From positions 1 to 11,772 of the forward strand of contig JAUNPM010000026.1 in assembly GCA_030536675.1 (NCBI GenBank): DNA of 11,772 nt. Reading direction: 5' to 3'. The stretch's first letter is position 1. Every line of letters starts with the position of its first letter. The translations under genes and the position numbers were made by a program. The notes under the pieces were generated by a model that ran no database searches, was not told the origin of the DNA, and saw only the letters and a program-made list of their open reading frames with translations. Below are positions 1 to 7,027 of the stretch, one piece after another. The DNA is from Clostridia bacterium. Its GTDB lineage: Bacteria; Bacillota; Clostridia; Lachnospirales; CAG-274.

Positions 1-15
1 AGAAAAAAGGTTCAT
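1..15 (-). CDS. 5' end of a divergent gene (first five codons only)
   Basis: Reading the minus strand leftward, an ATG at 15-13 opens the frame M-N-L-F-S and runs off the left edge. A near-perfect Shine-Dalgarno, AAAGGAGGT on the minus strand at 35-27, lies 11 nt before it, and a promoter-like element is found further upstream (94-121). The RBS plus promoter are the only support; five codons are too few to name a product. It is divergent from gltB and shares the regulatory region with it, so co-regulation is possible, but that is inference. Confidence 0.5.
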
Positions 16-68
16 AATGGGATAGTACCTCCTTTGTGGAAAGATATTTAAAAAGTGCCTTAAAAAAT

Positions 69-94
69 TTAAGTTAAAATATATATTAACTTAA
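69..94. repeat. Inverted repeat, candidate operator of the divergent gene
   Basis: The 9-bp arms TTAAGTTAA (69-77) and TTAACTTAA (86-94) are perfect inverted repeats. The 8-nt centre is also self-complementary except for its outer pair, making a 26-bp near-palindrome. It starts at the -10 box of the minus-strand promoter and covers its expected start site and first transcribed bases, a typical repressor position. In DNA this AT-rich, chance palindromes are not rare, so the operator role is inferred. Confidence 0.35.
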
Positions 95-121
95 GTATAT
101 CACAGATAAAAGTAAATTCAA
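94..121 (-). promoter_or_regulatory. Sigma-A-like promoter for the divergent gene
   Basis: On the minus strand there is TTGAAT (121-116), a 16-nt spacer and TATACT (99-94). TGA stands directly before the -10 box, giving an extended -10 form. The expected start near base 87 would leave a leader of about 72 nt before the RBS at 36-27. Read by eye; no transcript data. Confidence 0.5.
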
Positions 122-127
122 TTAAAA

Positions 128-158
128 AAATTAAGTATTTCTAAAAAATACTTAATTT
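128..158. repeat. 13-bp perfect inverted repeat between the divergent promoters
   Basis: Left arm AAATTAAGTATTT (128-140) and right arm AAATACTTAATTT (146-158) are perfectly complementary around a 5-nt centre. A third copy of the right arm, with one mismatch (AAATACTTGATTT, 177-189), lies 31 nt on, in the same orientation, and contains the -35 box of the gltB promoter. The position between two diverging promoters and the extra half-site suggest binding sites for one regulator acting on one or both genes. It has no T-run typical of a terminator for either neighbour. The regulator is not identifiable; it does not resemble the Bacillus GltC or TnrA boxes as I know them. Confidence 0.5.
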
Positions 159-182
159 AATAAATAAATTTTAAAAAAATAC

Positions 183-211
183 TTGATTTTTTAATTGGTA
201 TGTAGTATTAT
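183..211 (+). promoter_or_regulatory. Sigma-A-like promoter of gltBD
   Basis: TTGATT (183-188), exactly 17 nt of spacer, then TATTAT (206-211). The predicted start is near base 218, just before the leader hairpin at 222-270. It is the best-spaced promoter match upstream of gltB. The -35 box lies inside the third copy of the repeat described for 128-158, so a bound protein there could block or alter polymerase access. Confidence 0.6.
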
Positions 212-221
212 ATATACAAGC

Positions 222-270
222 AAAGGAGCTCAAAGGTAATAGTGCGTCTATTTATCTTGGGCTCTTTTTT
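222..270 (+). terminator. Terminator-like hairpin in the gltB leader (attenuator candidate)
   Basis: The stem begins GAGCTCAA (226-233) pairing with TTGGGCTC (257-264) with one G-T pair. It continues, after a bulged A, with GGTAA (235-239) against TTATC (252-256), then TAG/CTA around the loop TGCGT. Six Ts (265-270) follow directly, and can extend the stem against AAAG at 222-225. It lies between the gltB promoter and the gltB start with no gene upstream of it on this strand, so it should act as an intrinsic terminator in the leader rather than at an operon end. Read-through would need an antitermination mechanism. Two CAAAGG copies (221-226, 231-236) lie in the 5' arm. Confidence 0.6.
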
Positions 271-300
271 GGAAAAGGCAATTAATCAATATATATAAAA

Positions 301-307
301 GAAAGGA
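301..307 (+). promoter_or_regulatory. Ribosome binding site of gltB, bearing on the start codon
   Basis: GAAAGGA (301-307) is the only good Shine-Dalgarno match before gltB. It touches the ATG at 307, which is too close to serve it, but stands 8 nt before an in-frame GTG at 316. The RBS therefore favours initiation at GTG 316, three codons downstream of the longest frame. Confidence 0.5.
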
Positions 308-3300
308 TGAAAAATGTGATTTGTAACGGATTACCTGAAAAGCAGGGATTGTATGATCCTATGTTTGAGCACGATAACTGTGGTATAGGCTGTCTTGTAA
401 ATATAAAGGGCAGAAAATCTCACAAAATTATTAATGATGCTATTGAAATTCTTAAAAACCTTACCCACAGAGGCGGCGTGGGAAGTGAACCCGATACAGG
501 CGACGGTGCCGGTATACTTATACAGATACCTCATAATTTTATGAAAAAGGTCTGTCAAAATGAAGGCATAAAGCTGCCTGCAGAAGGAGATTACGGCGTT
601 GGTATGCTTTTCTTATCTCCTGATGATGAAACGAGAGAGAGAAGCGTTTGCAAGCTCCGCAACATTGTTAAAGAAGAGGGTATGGAGTTTTTAGGCATAA
701 GAGAAGTGCCTACATATGCTAACTGCATAGGAAATACTGCAAGAGAGGCTATGCCTCACATTGTGCAGGTTTTTATAAAAAGACCCGATGAGGTTGATGC
801 AGGCATTGCTTTTGAAAGAAAACTTTTTGTTGTTCTGAAAAGAGCAGAAAAGGAAATAAGATATTGTGAACTTACAAATGACATATATAATGAAAGGGAC
901 AGCTATTTTTACTTTGCATCTCTTTCATCAAGAACTATGGTTTATAAGGGTATGCTTACTCCCGATCAGGTTTCTAAGTTTTATCTTGACCTTATGGATC
1001 TTGATATGACAACTGCAATAGCTCTTGTACACAGCCGTTTTTCAACCAATACATTCCCAAGCTGGGAAAGAGCTCATCCTAACAGATATATTATTCACAA
1101 TGGTGAAATAAATACAATAAGAGGTAATATAAACTGGACTAACGCAAGACAGCAAATGTTTGATACAGATATATTCGGTGATGATATTACTAAGATTTAT
1201 CCCGTAATAAATGAGGATGGTTCAGACTCTGCAATGCTTGACAATTATCTCCATATGCTTACATTGTCAGGCATACCTATACAGCAGGCTGTAATGATGG
1301 CTATTCCCGAACCATGGGAAAATGATAAATCAATGGATAAGGCAAAGAGAGCCTTTTATGAATATAATTCAACCTGTACGGAGCCTTGGGACGGACCAGC
1401 TGCAATTGCCTTTACTGACGGTGTTGTAGTGGGAGCTACTCTTGACAGAAACGGCTTAAGACCTGCAAGATATGTTGTTACAAATGATGATATGCTTGTG
1501 CTTTCATCTGAAGTGGGCGTAATTGACATTGATGAATCAAAGGTTATAAAGAAAAGCAGACTTGAACCCGGTAAAATGCTTCTTATAGATACAAAAGAGG
1601 GCAGAATCGTATCCGATGAGGAATTAAAGGGCGAGGTTGCTTCAAGGTATCCTTACGAAAAATGGATAAGTGAAAATCTTACTGATATAAATAATATTAA
1701 ATCTGGTAAGAAGGCTCTTGTATGGACTGACCTTGTAGATGCAATAAAAGAAAAAAATGCAAAAATGCATCACGGGGATATAATGATAAACAGGCTTATT
1801 GAGCTTGAAAACTTATTTGTAAACAAAGAAAATGATTTTGATACAAAGGAAACTTTGCTTACACAGCAAAAAGCATTCGGATATACGTGGGAAGATATAG
1901 ACGCTACATTAAAGGGAATGATGGAAACAGGAACAGATCCTATTTCTGCAATGGGAACAGATTCTCCTTTAGCTGTTCTTTCAGATAAGCCACAGCTTTT
2001 ATATAATTATTTTAAGCAGCTTTTTGCACAGGTTACAAATCCTCCTATTGATGCAATAAGAGAGGAGATAGTAACAAGTACTCTTGTATACCTTGGAGGA
2101 GAAAAGAATATACTTGATCCGAAAGCGGAAAATTGCAGAAGAATAAAGTGTGATACTCCTATACTTACAAATGAGCAGACGGCTTCAATAAAAGCTATTG
2201 ATGATGAAAATTATAAATCAGTAACTATTCCTATGCTTTACAATATTAAGGAAGAAAACGGCCTTGAAAGTGCTATTGACTGTATATTTGAGGCTGCGGA
2301 TATAGCTATAGATAACGGCTGCAACATTATTGTCCTTTCAGATAAGGGCGTTGATAAAAATAAGTGCGCTATTCCGGCTCTTCTTGCAGGTGCAGGACTT
2401 CATCACCACTTAATAAGACAGGGAACAAGAATGAAGGTTTCAATTGTTATTGAAACAGGTGAACCAAGAGAGGTGCATCACTTTGCAGTGCTTTTGGGTT
2501 ATGGCGTAAATGCCGTAAATCCATATCTTGTGTATGAAACATTAAAGGATATGGCTGAAAATGATTACATTACAAAAACAGCAGATGAGGCTGTAAAACT
2601 TTATATAGATGTTGTAACTCACGGTATTGTAAAAATTATGTCTAAAATGGGTATATCTACAATACAGAGTTATCAGGGTGCCCAGATATTTGAGGCACTT
2701 GGCGTAAGCGAGGCAATTGTAAACAAATTCTTTACGGGTACTGTAACAAGAATTGGCGGTATTGAGCTTTCTCATATTGACAAAGAGGCTAAAATGCGTC
2801 ATACAAAGGCCTTTGATCCTCTTACAAAGGTTGAAGCTCTTGAACCCGGCGGAGATTACAAGTGGAGAAAGAACGGGGAATATCATATGTTTAACCCACG
2901 TTCAATTTATCTTTTACAGAAAGCCTGCCGTGAAGGAGATTACAAGCTCTTTAAAGAGTTTACAAATATGCAGAATGACACAAGTGAACAGCTTTGTACA
3001 ATAAGAGGGCTTTTGGATATAAGAACTATTGACAAGCCTATAAATATAGATGAAGTTGAACCTGTGGAATCAATTGTAAAAAGATTTAAAACAGGTGCAA
3101 TGAGCTACGGCTCAATTTCAAAGGAAGCACACGAGTGTATGGCTATTGCAATGAACAGACTGGGCGGTAAGTCAAACTCAGGTGAAGGCGGCGAGGAAGC
3201 TGAAAGATTTACTCCCGATGAAAACGGTGATTTAAGACGTTCTGCAATTAAGCAGGTTGCTTCGGGAAGATTTGGCGTGACTATCCACTATTTGCAAAAT

Positions 3301-5076
3301 GCAATAGAAATACAGATCAAAATGGCACAGGGCGCAAAGCCCGGTGAAGGCGGTCATTTGCCTGGTAAAAAGGTTTATCCTTGGATAGCAAAGGCAAGAA
3401 ATTCAACTCCCGGTGTAGGACTTATTTCACCTCCTCCTCACCACGATATTTATTCAATTGAGGATCTTGCGCAGCTTATACACGATTTAAAAAATGCAAA
3501 CAGAGATGCAAGAATTTCCGTTAAACTTGTTAGTGAAGCAGGCGTTGGTACTATTGCAGTAGGTGTTGCAAAGGGAAGAGCCGACGTAATTCTTGTAAGC
3601 GGCTATGACGGAGGTACAGGAGCGGCTCCGAGAACATCTGTCAGACACGCAGGTCTTCCTTGGGAGCTTGGTGTTGCGGAAACTCATCAGGCGCTTCTTA
3701 TGAATAATCTTAGAAACAGAGTTGTTATAGAAACAGACGGTAAGCTTTTAACAGGAAGAGATATAGCGGTAGCTTGTCTTTTGGGTGCGGAAGAATTTGG
3801 ATTTGCAACAGGTCCGCTTATTACAATGGGCTGTGTTATGATGAGAGTTTGTAATCTTGACACCTGCCCTGTAGGCGTTGCAACACAAAATCCCGAGCTT
3901 AGAAAGAAGTTTAGAGGAAAGCCTGAATATGTTGAAAACTTTATGAGATTTATTGCACAGGATCTTAGAGAATGGATGGCAAGAATTGGCTGCAAGACAA
4001 TAAATGAAATGATAGGTCACGTTGAAAAACTTACTCCTAAGAAGCTTAGCCACTGGAAGGCTAAGGAGGTTGACCTTACAAGTATGCTTTATCAGCCTAA
4101 GATCTGTTCAAATGATTCCGAAAGATATTTTAATGTGAAGCAGGATCACGAGCTTGAAAAGTGCCTTGATGTAAATGCTCTTGTAAGACTTTGTACACCT
4201 GCTATCAAGGAAGGTAAGAAGATAAATGCTTCTCTTGAAATAACCAATATTGACAGAGTGTGCGGAACAATACTTTCAAGTGAAATTACCAAAAAATACG
4301 GAGTTGAAGGACTTCCCGATGATACTATAAATCTTGAATTTGAGGGCAGTGCAGGTCAAAGTTTCGGAGCTTTTCAGACTCATGGTGTAACTATGAAGCT
4401 TTCAGGAGACGCCAATGACTATATAGGCAAGGGCTTATCAGGCGGTAAGATAGTTGTTGTACCGTCCAAAAAGGCTAAATTTACGGCAGAAGATAATGTT
4501 ATCATAGGCAATGTGGCATTTTACGGTGCTATAAGCGGCGAGGCTTATATAAACGGTATGGCAGGAGAAAGATTTTGTGTAAGAAACTCAGGTATTACCG
4601 CAGTAGTTGAGTCTATAGGTCAGCACGGCTGTGAATATATGACGGGAGGTCGTGTAGCCGTACTTGGAAAAACAGGAAGAAACTTCGGAGCAGGTATGTC
4701 AGGCGGGGTTGCTTATGTTTATAATTACGGCGGAGATTTTGAGTCAAGATGCAATAAGGAATTGATACTTCTTGAAGAAGTTACAAGAGATAAAGATATT
4801 GCCGAATTAAAAACAATGATCGAAAATCACGTTAAGTACACAGGCTCTCAAAGAGGAAAGGAATTACTTGAAAACTTTGATGAGGAAATAAAGAATTTTG
4901 TTAAGGTTATACCTAAGGCTTATAAAGAAATGATTGAAGAAATTGACAGAGCAAAGGCAGCAGGATTAAGCGATGAGGACGCTTTGCTTGACGCTTTCAT
5001 TACAGTAAGCGGGTCAACAATAGTTAAAAGACCCGAAGCTGCCATTAAATCAGAAAGGAGTGCTGTAAATGGGTAA
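307..5076 (+). CDS. gltB: Glutamate synthase (NADPH) large subunit
   Basis: Makes glutamate: its amidotransferase domain releases ammonia from glutamine, and the ammonia is channelled to an FMN site where 2-oxoglutarate is aminated, using electrons from GltD. Visible parts in order (numbering from ATG 307): class-II amidotransferase with nucleophile Cys25 in DNCGIG, exposed after removal of a short propeptide; HNGEINT near 264-270 and RNGLRPARY near 379; a central domain near 470-760; the FMN-binding synthase barrel near 850-1210; the [3Fe-4S] ligands Cys1176, Cys1182 and Cys1187 in the family C-x5-C-x4-C pattern; and the Gly-rich beta-helix near 1280-1510. At 1589 residues it is slightly longer than the usual ~1500, mostly through a C-terminal tail common in Firmicutes. 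The extent given is the longest frame; the RBS favours GTG 316. It overlaps gltD by 8 nt. All key residues seen are intact. Confidence 0.97.
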   Translation: MKNVICNGLPEKQGLYDPMFEHDNCGIGCLVNIKGRKSHKIINDAIEILKNLTHRGGVGSEPDTGDGAGILIQIPHNFMKKVCQNEGIKLPAEGDYGVGMLFLSPDDETRERSVCKLRNIVKEEGMEFLGIREVPTYANCIGNTAREAMPHIVQVFIKRPDEVDAGIAFERKLFVVLKRAEKEIRYCELTNDIYNERDSYFYFASLSSRTMVYKGMLTPDQVSKFYLDLMDLDMTTAIALVHSRFSTNTFPSWERAHPNRYIIHNGEINTIRGNINWTNARQQMFDTDIFGDDITKIYPVINEDGSDSAMLDNYLHMLTLSGIPIQQAVMMAIPEPWENDKSMDKAKRAFYEYNSTCTEPWDGPAAIAFTDGVVVGATLDRNGLRPARYVVTNDDMLVLSSEVGVIDIDESKVIKKSRLEPGKMLLIDTKEGRIVSDEELKGEVASRYPYEKWISENLTDINNIKSGKKALVWTDLVDAIKEKNAKMHHGDIMINRLIELENLFVNKENDFDTKETLLTQQKAFGYTWEDIDATLKGMMETGTDPISAMGTDSPLAVLSDKPQLLYNYFKQLFAQVTNPPIDAIREEIVTSTLVYLGGEKNILDPKAENCRRIKCDTPILTNEQTASIKAIDDENYKSVTIPMLYNIKEENGLESAIDCIFEAADIAIDNGCNIIVLSDKGVDKNKCAIPALLAGAGLHHHLIRQGTRMKVSIVIETGEPREVHHFAVLLGYGVNAVNPYLVYETLKDMAENDYITKTADEAVKLYIDVVTHGIVKIMSKMGISTIQSYQGAQIFEALGVSEAIVNKFFTGTVTRIGGIELSHIDKEAKMRHTKAFDPLTKVEALEPGGDYKWRKNGEYHMFNPRSIYLLQKACREGDYKLFKEFTNMQNDTSEQLCTIRGLLDIRTIDKPINIDEVEPVESIVKRFKTGAMSYGSISKEAHECMAIAMNRLGGKSNSGEGGEEAERFTPDENGDLRRSAIKQVASGRFGVTIHYLQNAIEIQIKMAQGAKPGEGGHLPGKKVYPWIAKARNSTPGVGLISPPPHHDIYSIEDLAQLIHDLKNANRDARISVKLVSEAGVGTIAVGVAKGRADVILVSGYDGGTGAAPRTSVRHAGLPWELGVAETHQALLMNNLRNRVVIETDGKLLTGRDIAVACLLGAEEFGFATGPLITMGCVMMRVCNLDTCPVGVATQNPELRKKFRGKPEYVENFMRFIAQDLREWMARIGCKTINEMIGHVEKLTPKKLSHWKAKEVDLTSMLYQPKICSNDSERYFNVKQDHELEKCLDVNALVRLCTPAIKEGKKINASLEITNIDRVCGTILSSEITKKYGVEGLPDDTINLEFEGSAGQSFGAFQTHGVTMKLSGDANDYIGKGLSGGKIVVVPSKKAKFTAEDNVIIGNVAFYGAISGEAYINGMAGERFCVRNSGITAVVESIGQHGCEYMTGGRVAVLGKTGRNFGAGMSGGVAYVYNYGGDFESRCNKELILLEEVTRDKDIAELKTMIENHVKYTGSQRGKELLENFDEEIKNFVKVIPKAYKEMIEEIDRAKAAGLSDEDALLDAFITVSGSTIVKRPEAAIKSERSAVNG

Positions 5077-6532
5077 ACCAACAGGATTTATGGAATACGA
5101 AAGAAAACTTCCGGAGGACAGAAAGCCTGAAGTCAGAATGAAGGACTGGGGTGAATTCCATACACACTCCAATATTGATGAGCTTCAAACACAGGGCGCA
5201 AGATGTATGAACTGCGGTGTTCCTTTTTGTCACACAGGCGATCCCCTTGTAGGCGGCTGTCCTTTAAATAACCTTATTCCCGAGTGGAATGATCTTGTAT
5301 ATCACGGTAAAATTGAAGAGGCTTATAAAAGACTTTCAAAAACAAGTAACTTCCCGGAGTTTACGGGAAGGGTATGTCCGGCTCTTTGTGAAGGCTCCTG
5401 TACACTTGGTATGAATGAACCTGCGGTTACGGTTAAAAACATAGAGGTTCATATTATTGATACGATGTTTGAGCAGGGTAAGGTACAGCCCAGAATACCT
5501 AAAAAGTCTACTGAAAAGAGAGTTGCGGTTGTAGGTTCAGGACCTTCAGGTCTTGCCTGCGCCGACATTCTTAATCAAATGGGACATAAGGTCACTGTAT
5601 TTGAGCGTTCTGACAGAGTAGGCGGTTTGCTTATGTATGGTATTCCAAATATGAAGCTTGATAAGAAGATAGTTCAAAGAAGAGTGGACATTCTTGAAAA
5701 AGAGGGTATTGTTTTTGTTACAAATACAGAAGTGGGCAAAAATTATCCTACGGCAAAGCTTATAAATGAATTTGACGCTGTTGTTCTCTGCTGTGGTGCA
5801 ACTAAGCCTAGGGATTTGGTTTGTGAAGGCAGAAATGATGTAAACGGTATTTATTTTGCCGTGGACTTTTTAAAGGCAAATACAAAGAGCCTGCTTGATT
5901 CAAACCTTTCAGACAGACAGTTTATAAGCGCAGAGGGCAAGGATGTAATTATTGTAGGCGGCGGAGATACGGGTACAGACTGTGTGGGTACTTCAATAAG
6001 ACACGGCTGCAAGTCTGTTTTCCAAATGGAAATTATGCCTGAGGCTCCCGAGTGCAGAACTGCGGCAAATCATTGGCCACAGTGGCCCAGAATAAAGAAA
6101 ACTGATTATGGACAGGAAGAGGCAATCAAGCTTTACGGACGTGATCCGAGAGAATATCTTACAACAGTAACAAAGGTGGTTCCCGATGAAAAGGGAAATA
6201 TTAAGGAGGTCCATACTGTACAGGTAAAATGGAACAATGTAAACGGAAGAATGGTTTCTGAGTATATTCCCGGAACTGAAAAGGTTTGGCCTTGTCAATT
6301 GATGCTTTTGGCAATGGGCTTTACGGGTCCTGAAGATACATTGATAAAACAGCTTTCTCTTGAAACGGATCAGAGAAGCAATGTTAAAACACCTTTAGGC
6401 AAGTATAACACAAGTCTTAAAGGAGTTTTTGCGGCAGGAGATATGAGAAGAGGACAAAGTCTTGTTGTTTGGGCTATCCATGAGGGAAGAGAAGCGGCAA
6501 AGGCTTGTAATGAGTATCTTAATAAAAAATAA
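5069..6532 (+). CDS. gltD: Glutamate synthase (NADPH) small subunit
   Basis: Flavoprotein subunit that takes electrons from NADPH through FAD and passes them via iron-sulphur clusters to the FMN site of GltB. The 487-residue length is normal for the family. Cysteines 46, 49, 54 and 64, then 103, 107 and 111, are the N-terminal ligand set for two [4Fe-4S] clusters. GSGPSG at 156-161 is the FAD dinucleotide fold, GGGDTG at 297-302 the NADPH fold, and AGDMRRGQ at 456-463 the second FAD contact typical of this group. The ATG at 5069 overlaps the last 8 nt of gltB and is preceded by AAAGGAG (5054-5060) with 8 nt spacing, so translation is probably coupled and the two subunits are made together. 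A terminator follows 10 nt after the stop. Nothing unusual; related oxidoreductase subunits (PreT, NfnB types) are excluded by the adjacent gltB. Confidence 0.97.
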   Translation: MGKPTGFMEYERKLPEDRKPEVRMKDWGEFHTHSNIDELQTQGARCMNCGVPFCHTGDPLVGGCPLNNLIPEWNDLVYHGKIEEAYKRLSKTSNFPEFTGRVCPALCEGSCTLGMNEPAVTVKNIEVHIIDTMFEQGKVQPRIPKKSTEKRVAVVGSGPSGLACADILNQMGHKVTVFERSDRVGGLLMYGIPNMKLDKKIVQRRVDILEKEGIVFVTNTEVGKNYPTAKLINEFDAVVLCCGATKPRDLVCEGRNDVNGIYFAVDFLKANTKSLLDSNLSDRQFISAEGKDVIIVGGGDTGTDCVGTSIRHGCKSVFQMEIMPEAPECRTAANHWPQWPRIKKTDYGQEEAIKLYGRDPREYLTTVTKVVPDEKGNIKEVHTVQVKWNNVNGRMVSEYIPGTEKVWPCQLMLLAMGFTGPEDTLIKQLSLETDQRSNVKTPLGKYNTSLKGVFAAGDMRRGQSLVVWAIHEGREAAKACNEYLNKK

Positions 6533-6542
6533 TGTTAAGTTA

Positions 6543-6577
6543 AGCGGGTTTGGTTTAAAATCAGACCCGTTTTTTTG
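6543..6577 (+). terminator. Intrinsic terminator of gltBD
   Basis: A stem of CGGGTTTGG (6545-6553) with TCAGACCCG (6561-6569), including G-T pairs, closes a 7-nt loop and is followed by seven to eight Ts (6570-6576). It lies just after the gltD stop. Confidence 0.85.
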
Positions 6578-6749
6578 TTTGAGCTTATAATAAAATGGTA
6601 ATTTTAAAAGTATAGAGAATAAAGAAAAATAAAAGGTCATAAAAATTATAGAAGCATAAAAATGATTTTGTATACGTATGAGTGCAAAAATATGATTAAA
6701 TTAAAAAATGCTTTAAATGGGTTTGTTTTGTGAATTTTGTAGAAATGTA

Positions 6750-6778
6750 TTGACTTTTAGTACAATAAAATGTAAAAT
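6750..6778 (+). promoter_or_regulatory. Sigma-A-like promoter of the SPFH/zinc-ribbon operon
   Basis: TTGACT (6750-6755), exactly 17 nt, then TAAAAT (6773-6778). This is the strongest promoter match in the gap and lies after the gltBD terminator. The expected start near 6785 gives a leader of about 240 nt. A weaker alternative nearer the gene is TTACGT (6913-6918) with TATAGT (6937-6942), 18 nt apart. Confidence 0.55.
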
Positions 6779-7027
6779 ATTTTACAGGATATTAAGCACA
6801 TTCCTTGTGCGTTGAAAAAGAATTTATCAGTGTCTTTTGTGGGTAACAGAGGTAAAAAAGAATATTTATACGGATAAGTAAATACAGAAATTTGTAAATA
6901 CGGAAGATAAAATTACGTGAACGAATAAGTTATAGATATAGTAAATTTATGGTATTTTTATCGGATAATTTACGGCAGCATATTACGTAAGAAAAATAAA
7001 CAAACTATAGCATTGAGGGGGATAACA
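6779..7027 (+). other. Long AT-rich leader or spacer without a gene
   Basis: This stretch has no open frame with a ribosome binding site. It holds a small hairpin GCACA/TGTGC (6796-6810), two near-copies of GTAAATACRGAA (6878-6889, 6894-6905), two TTACGTRA words (6913-6920, 6983-6990), and the RBS AGGGGG (7016-7021) of the next gene. I recognise no riboswitch class and see no terminator-like T-run. The bases before the promoter (6578-6749) are also plain AT-rich DNA. Confidence 0.4.

Noticed and set aside
128..158. Reading the 13-bp inverted repeat as a transcription terminator
   Set aside because: It is almost free of G and C, has no gene ending into it on either strand, and lies between two diverging promoters.
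331..4053. Several minus-strand and frame-shifted open frames inside gltB
   Set aside because: They lie wholly within a gene with clear family motifs, lack ribosome binding sites and have no recognisable protein pattern.
6671..6680. Short palindrome ATACGTAT as an operator
   Set aside because: Eight bases in AT-rich DNA, far from the promoter, with no second copy; not above chance.
6662..6733. A 23-codon plus-strand frame from ATG 6662 in the gap after gltD
   Set aside because: No Shine-Dalgarno in position, it ends before the likely promoter of the next operon, and it follows the gltBD terminator.
7013..7027. Upstream TTG start for the SPFH gene
   Set aside because: The RBS AGGGGG lies inside that extension; ATG 7028 has correct spacing and begins the family's usual N-terminus.
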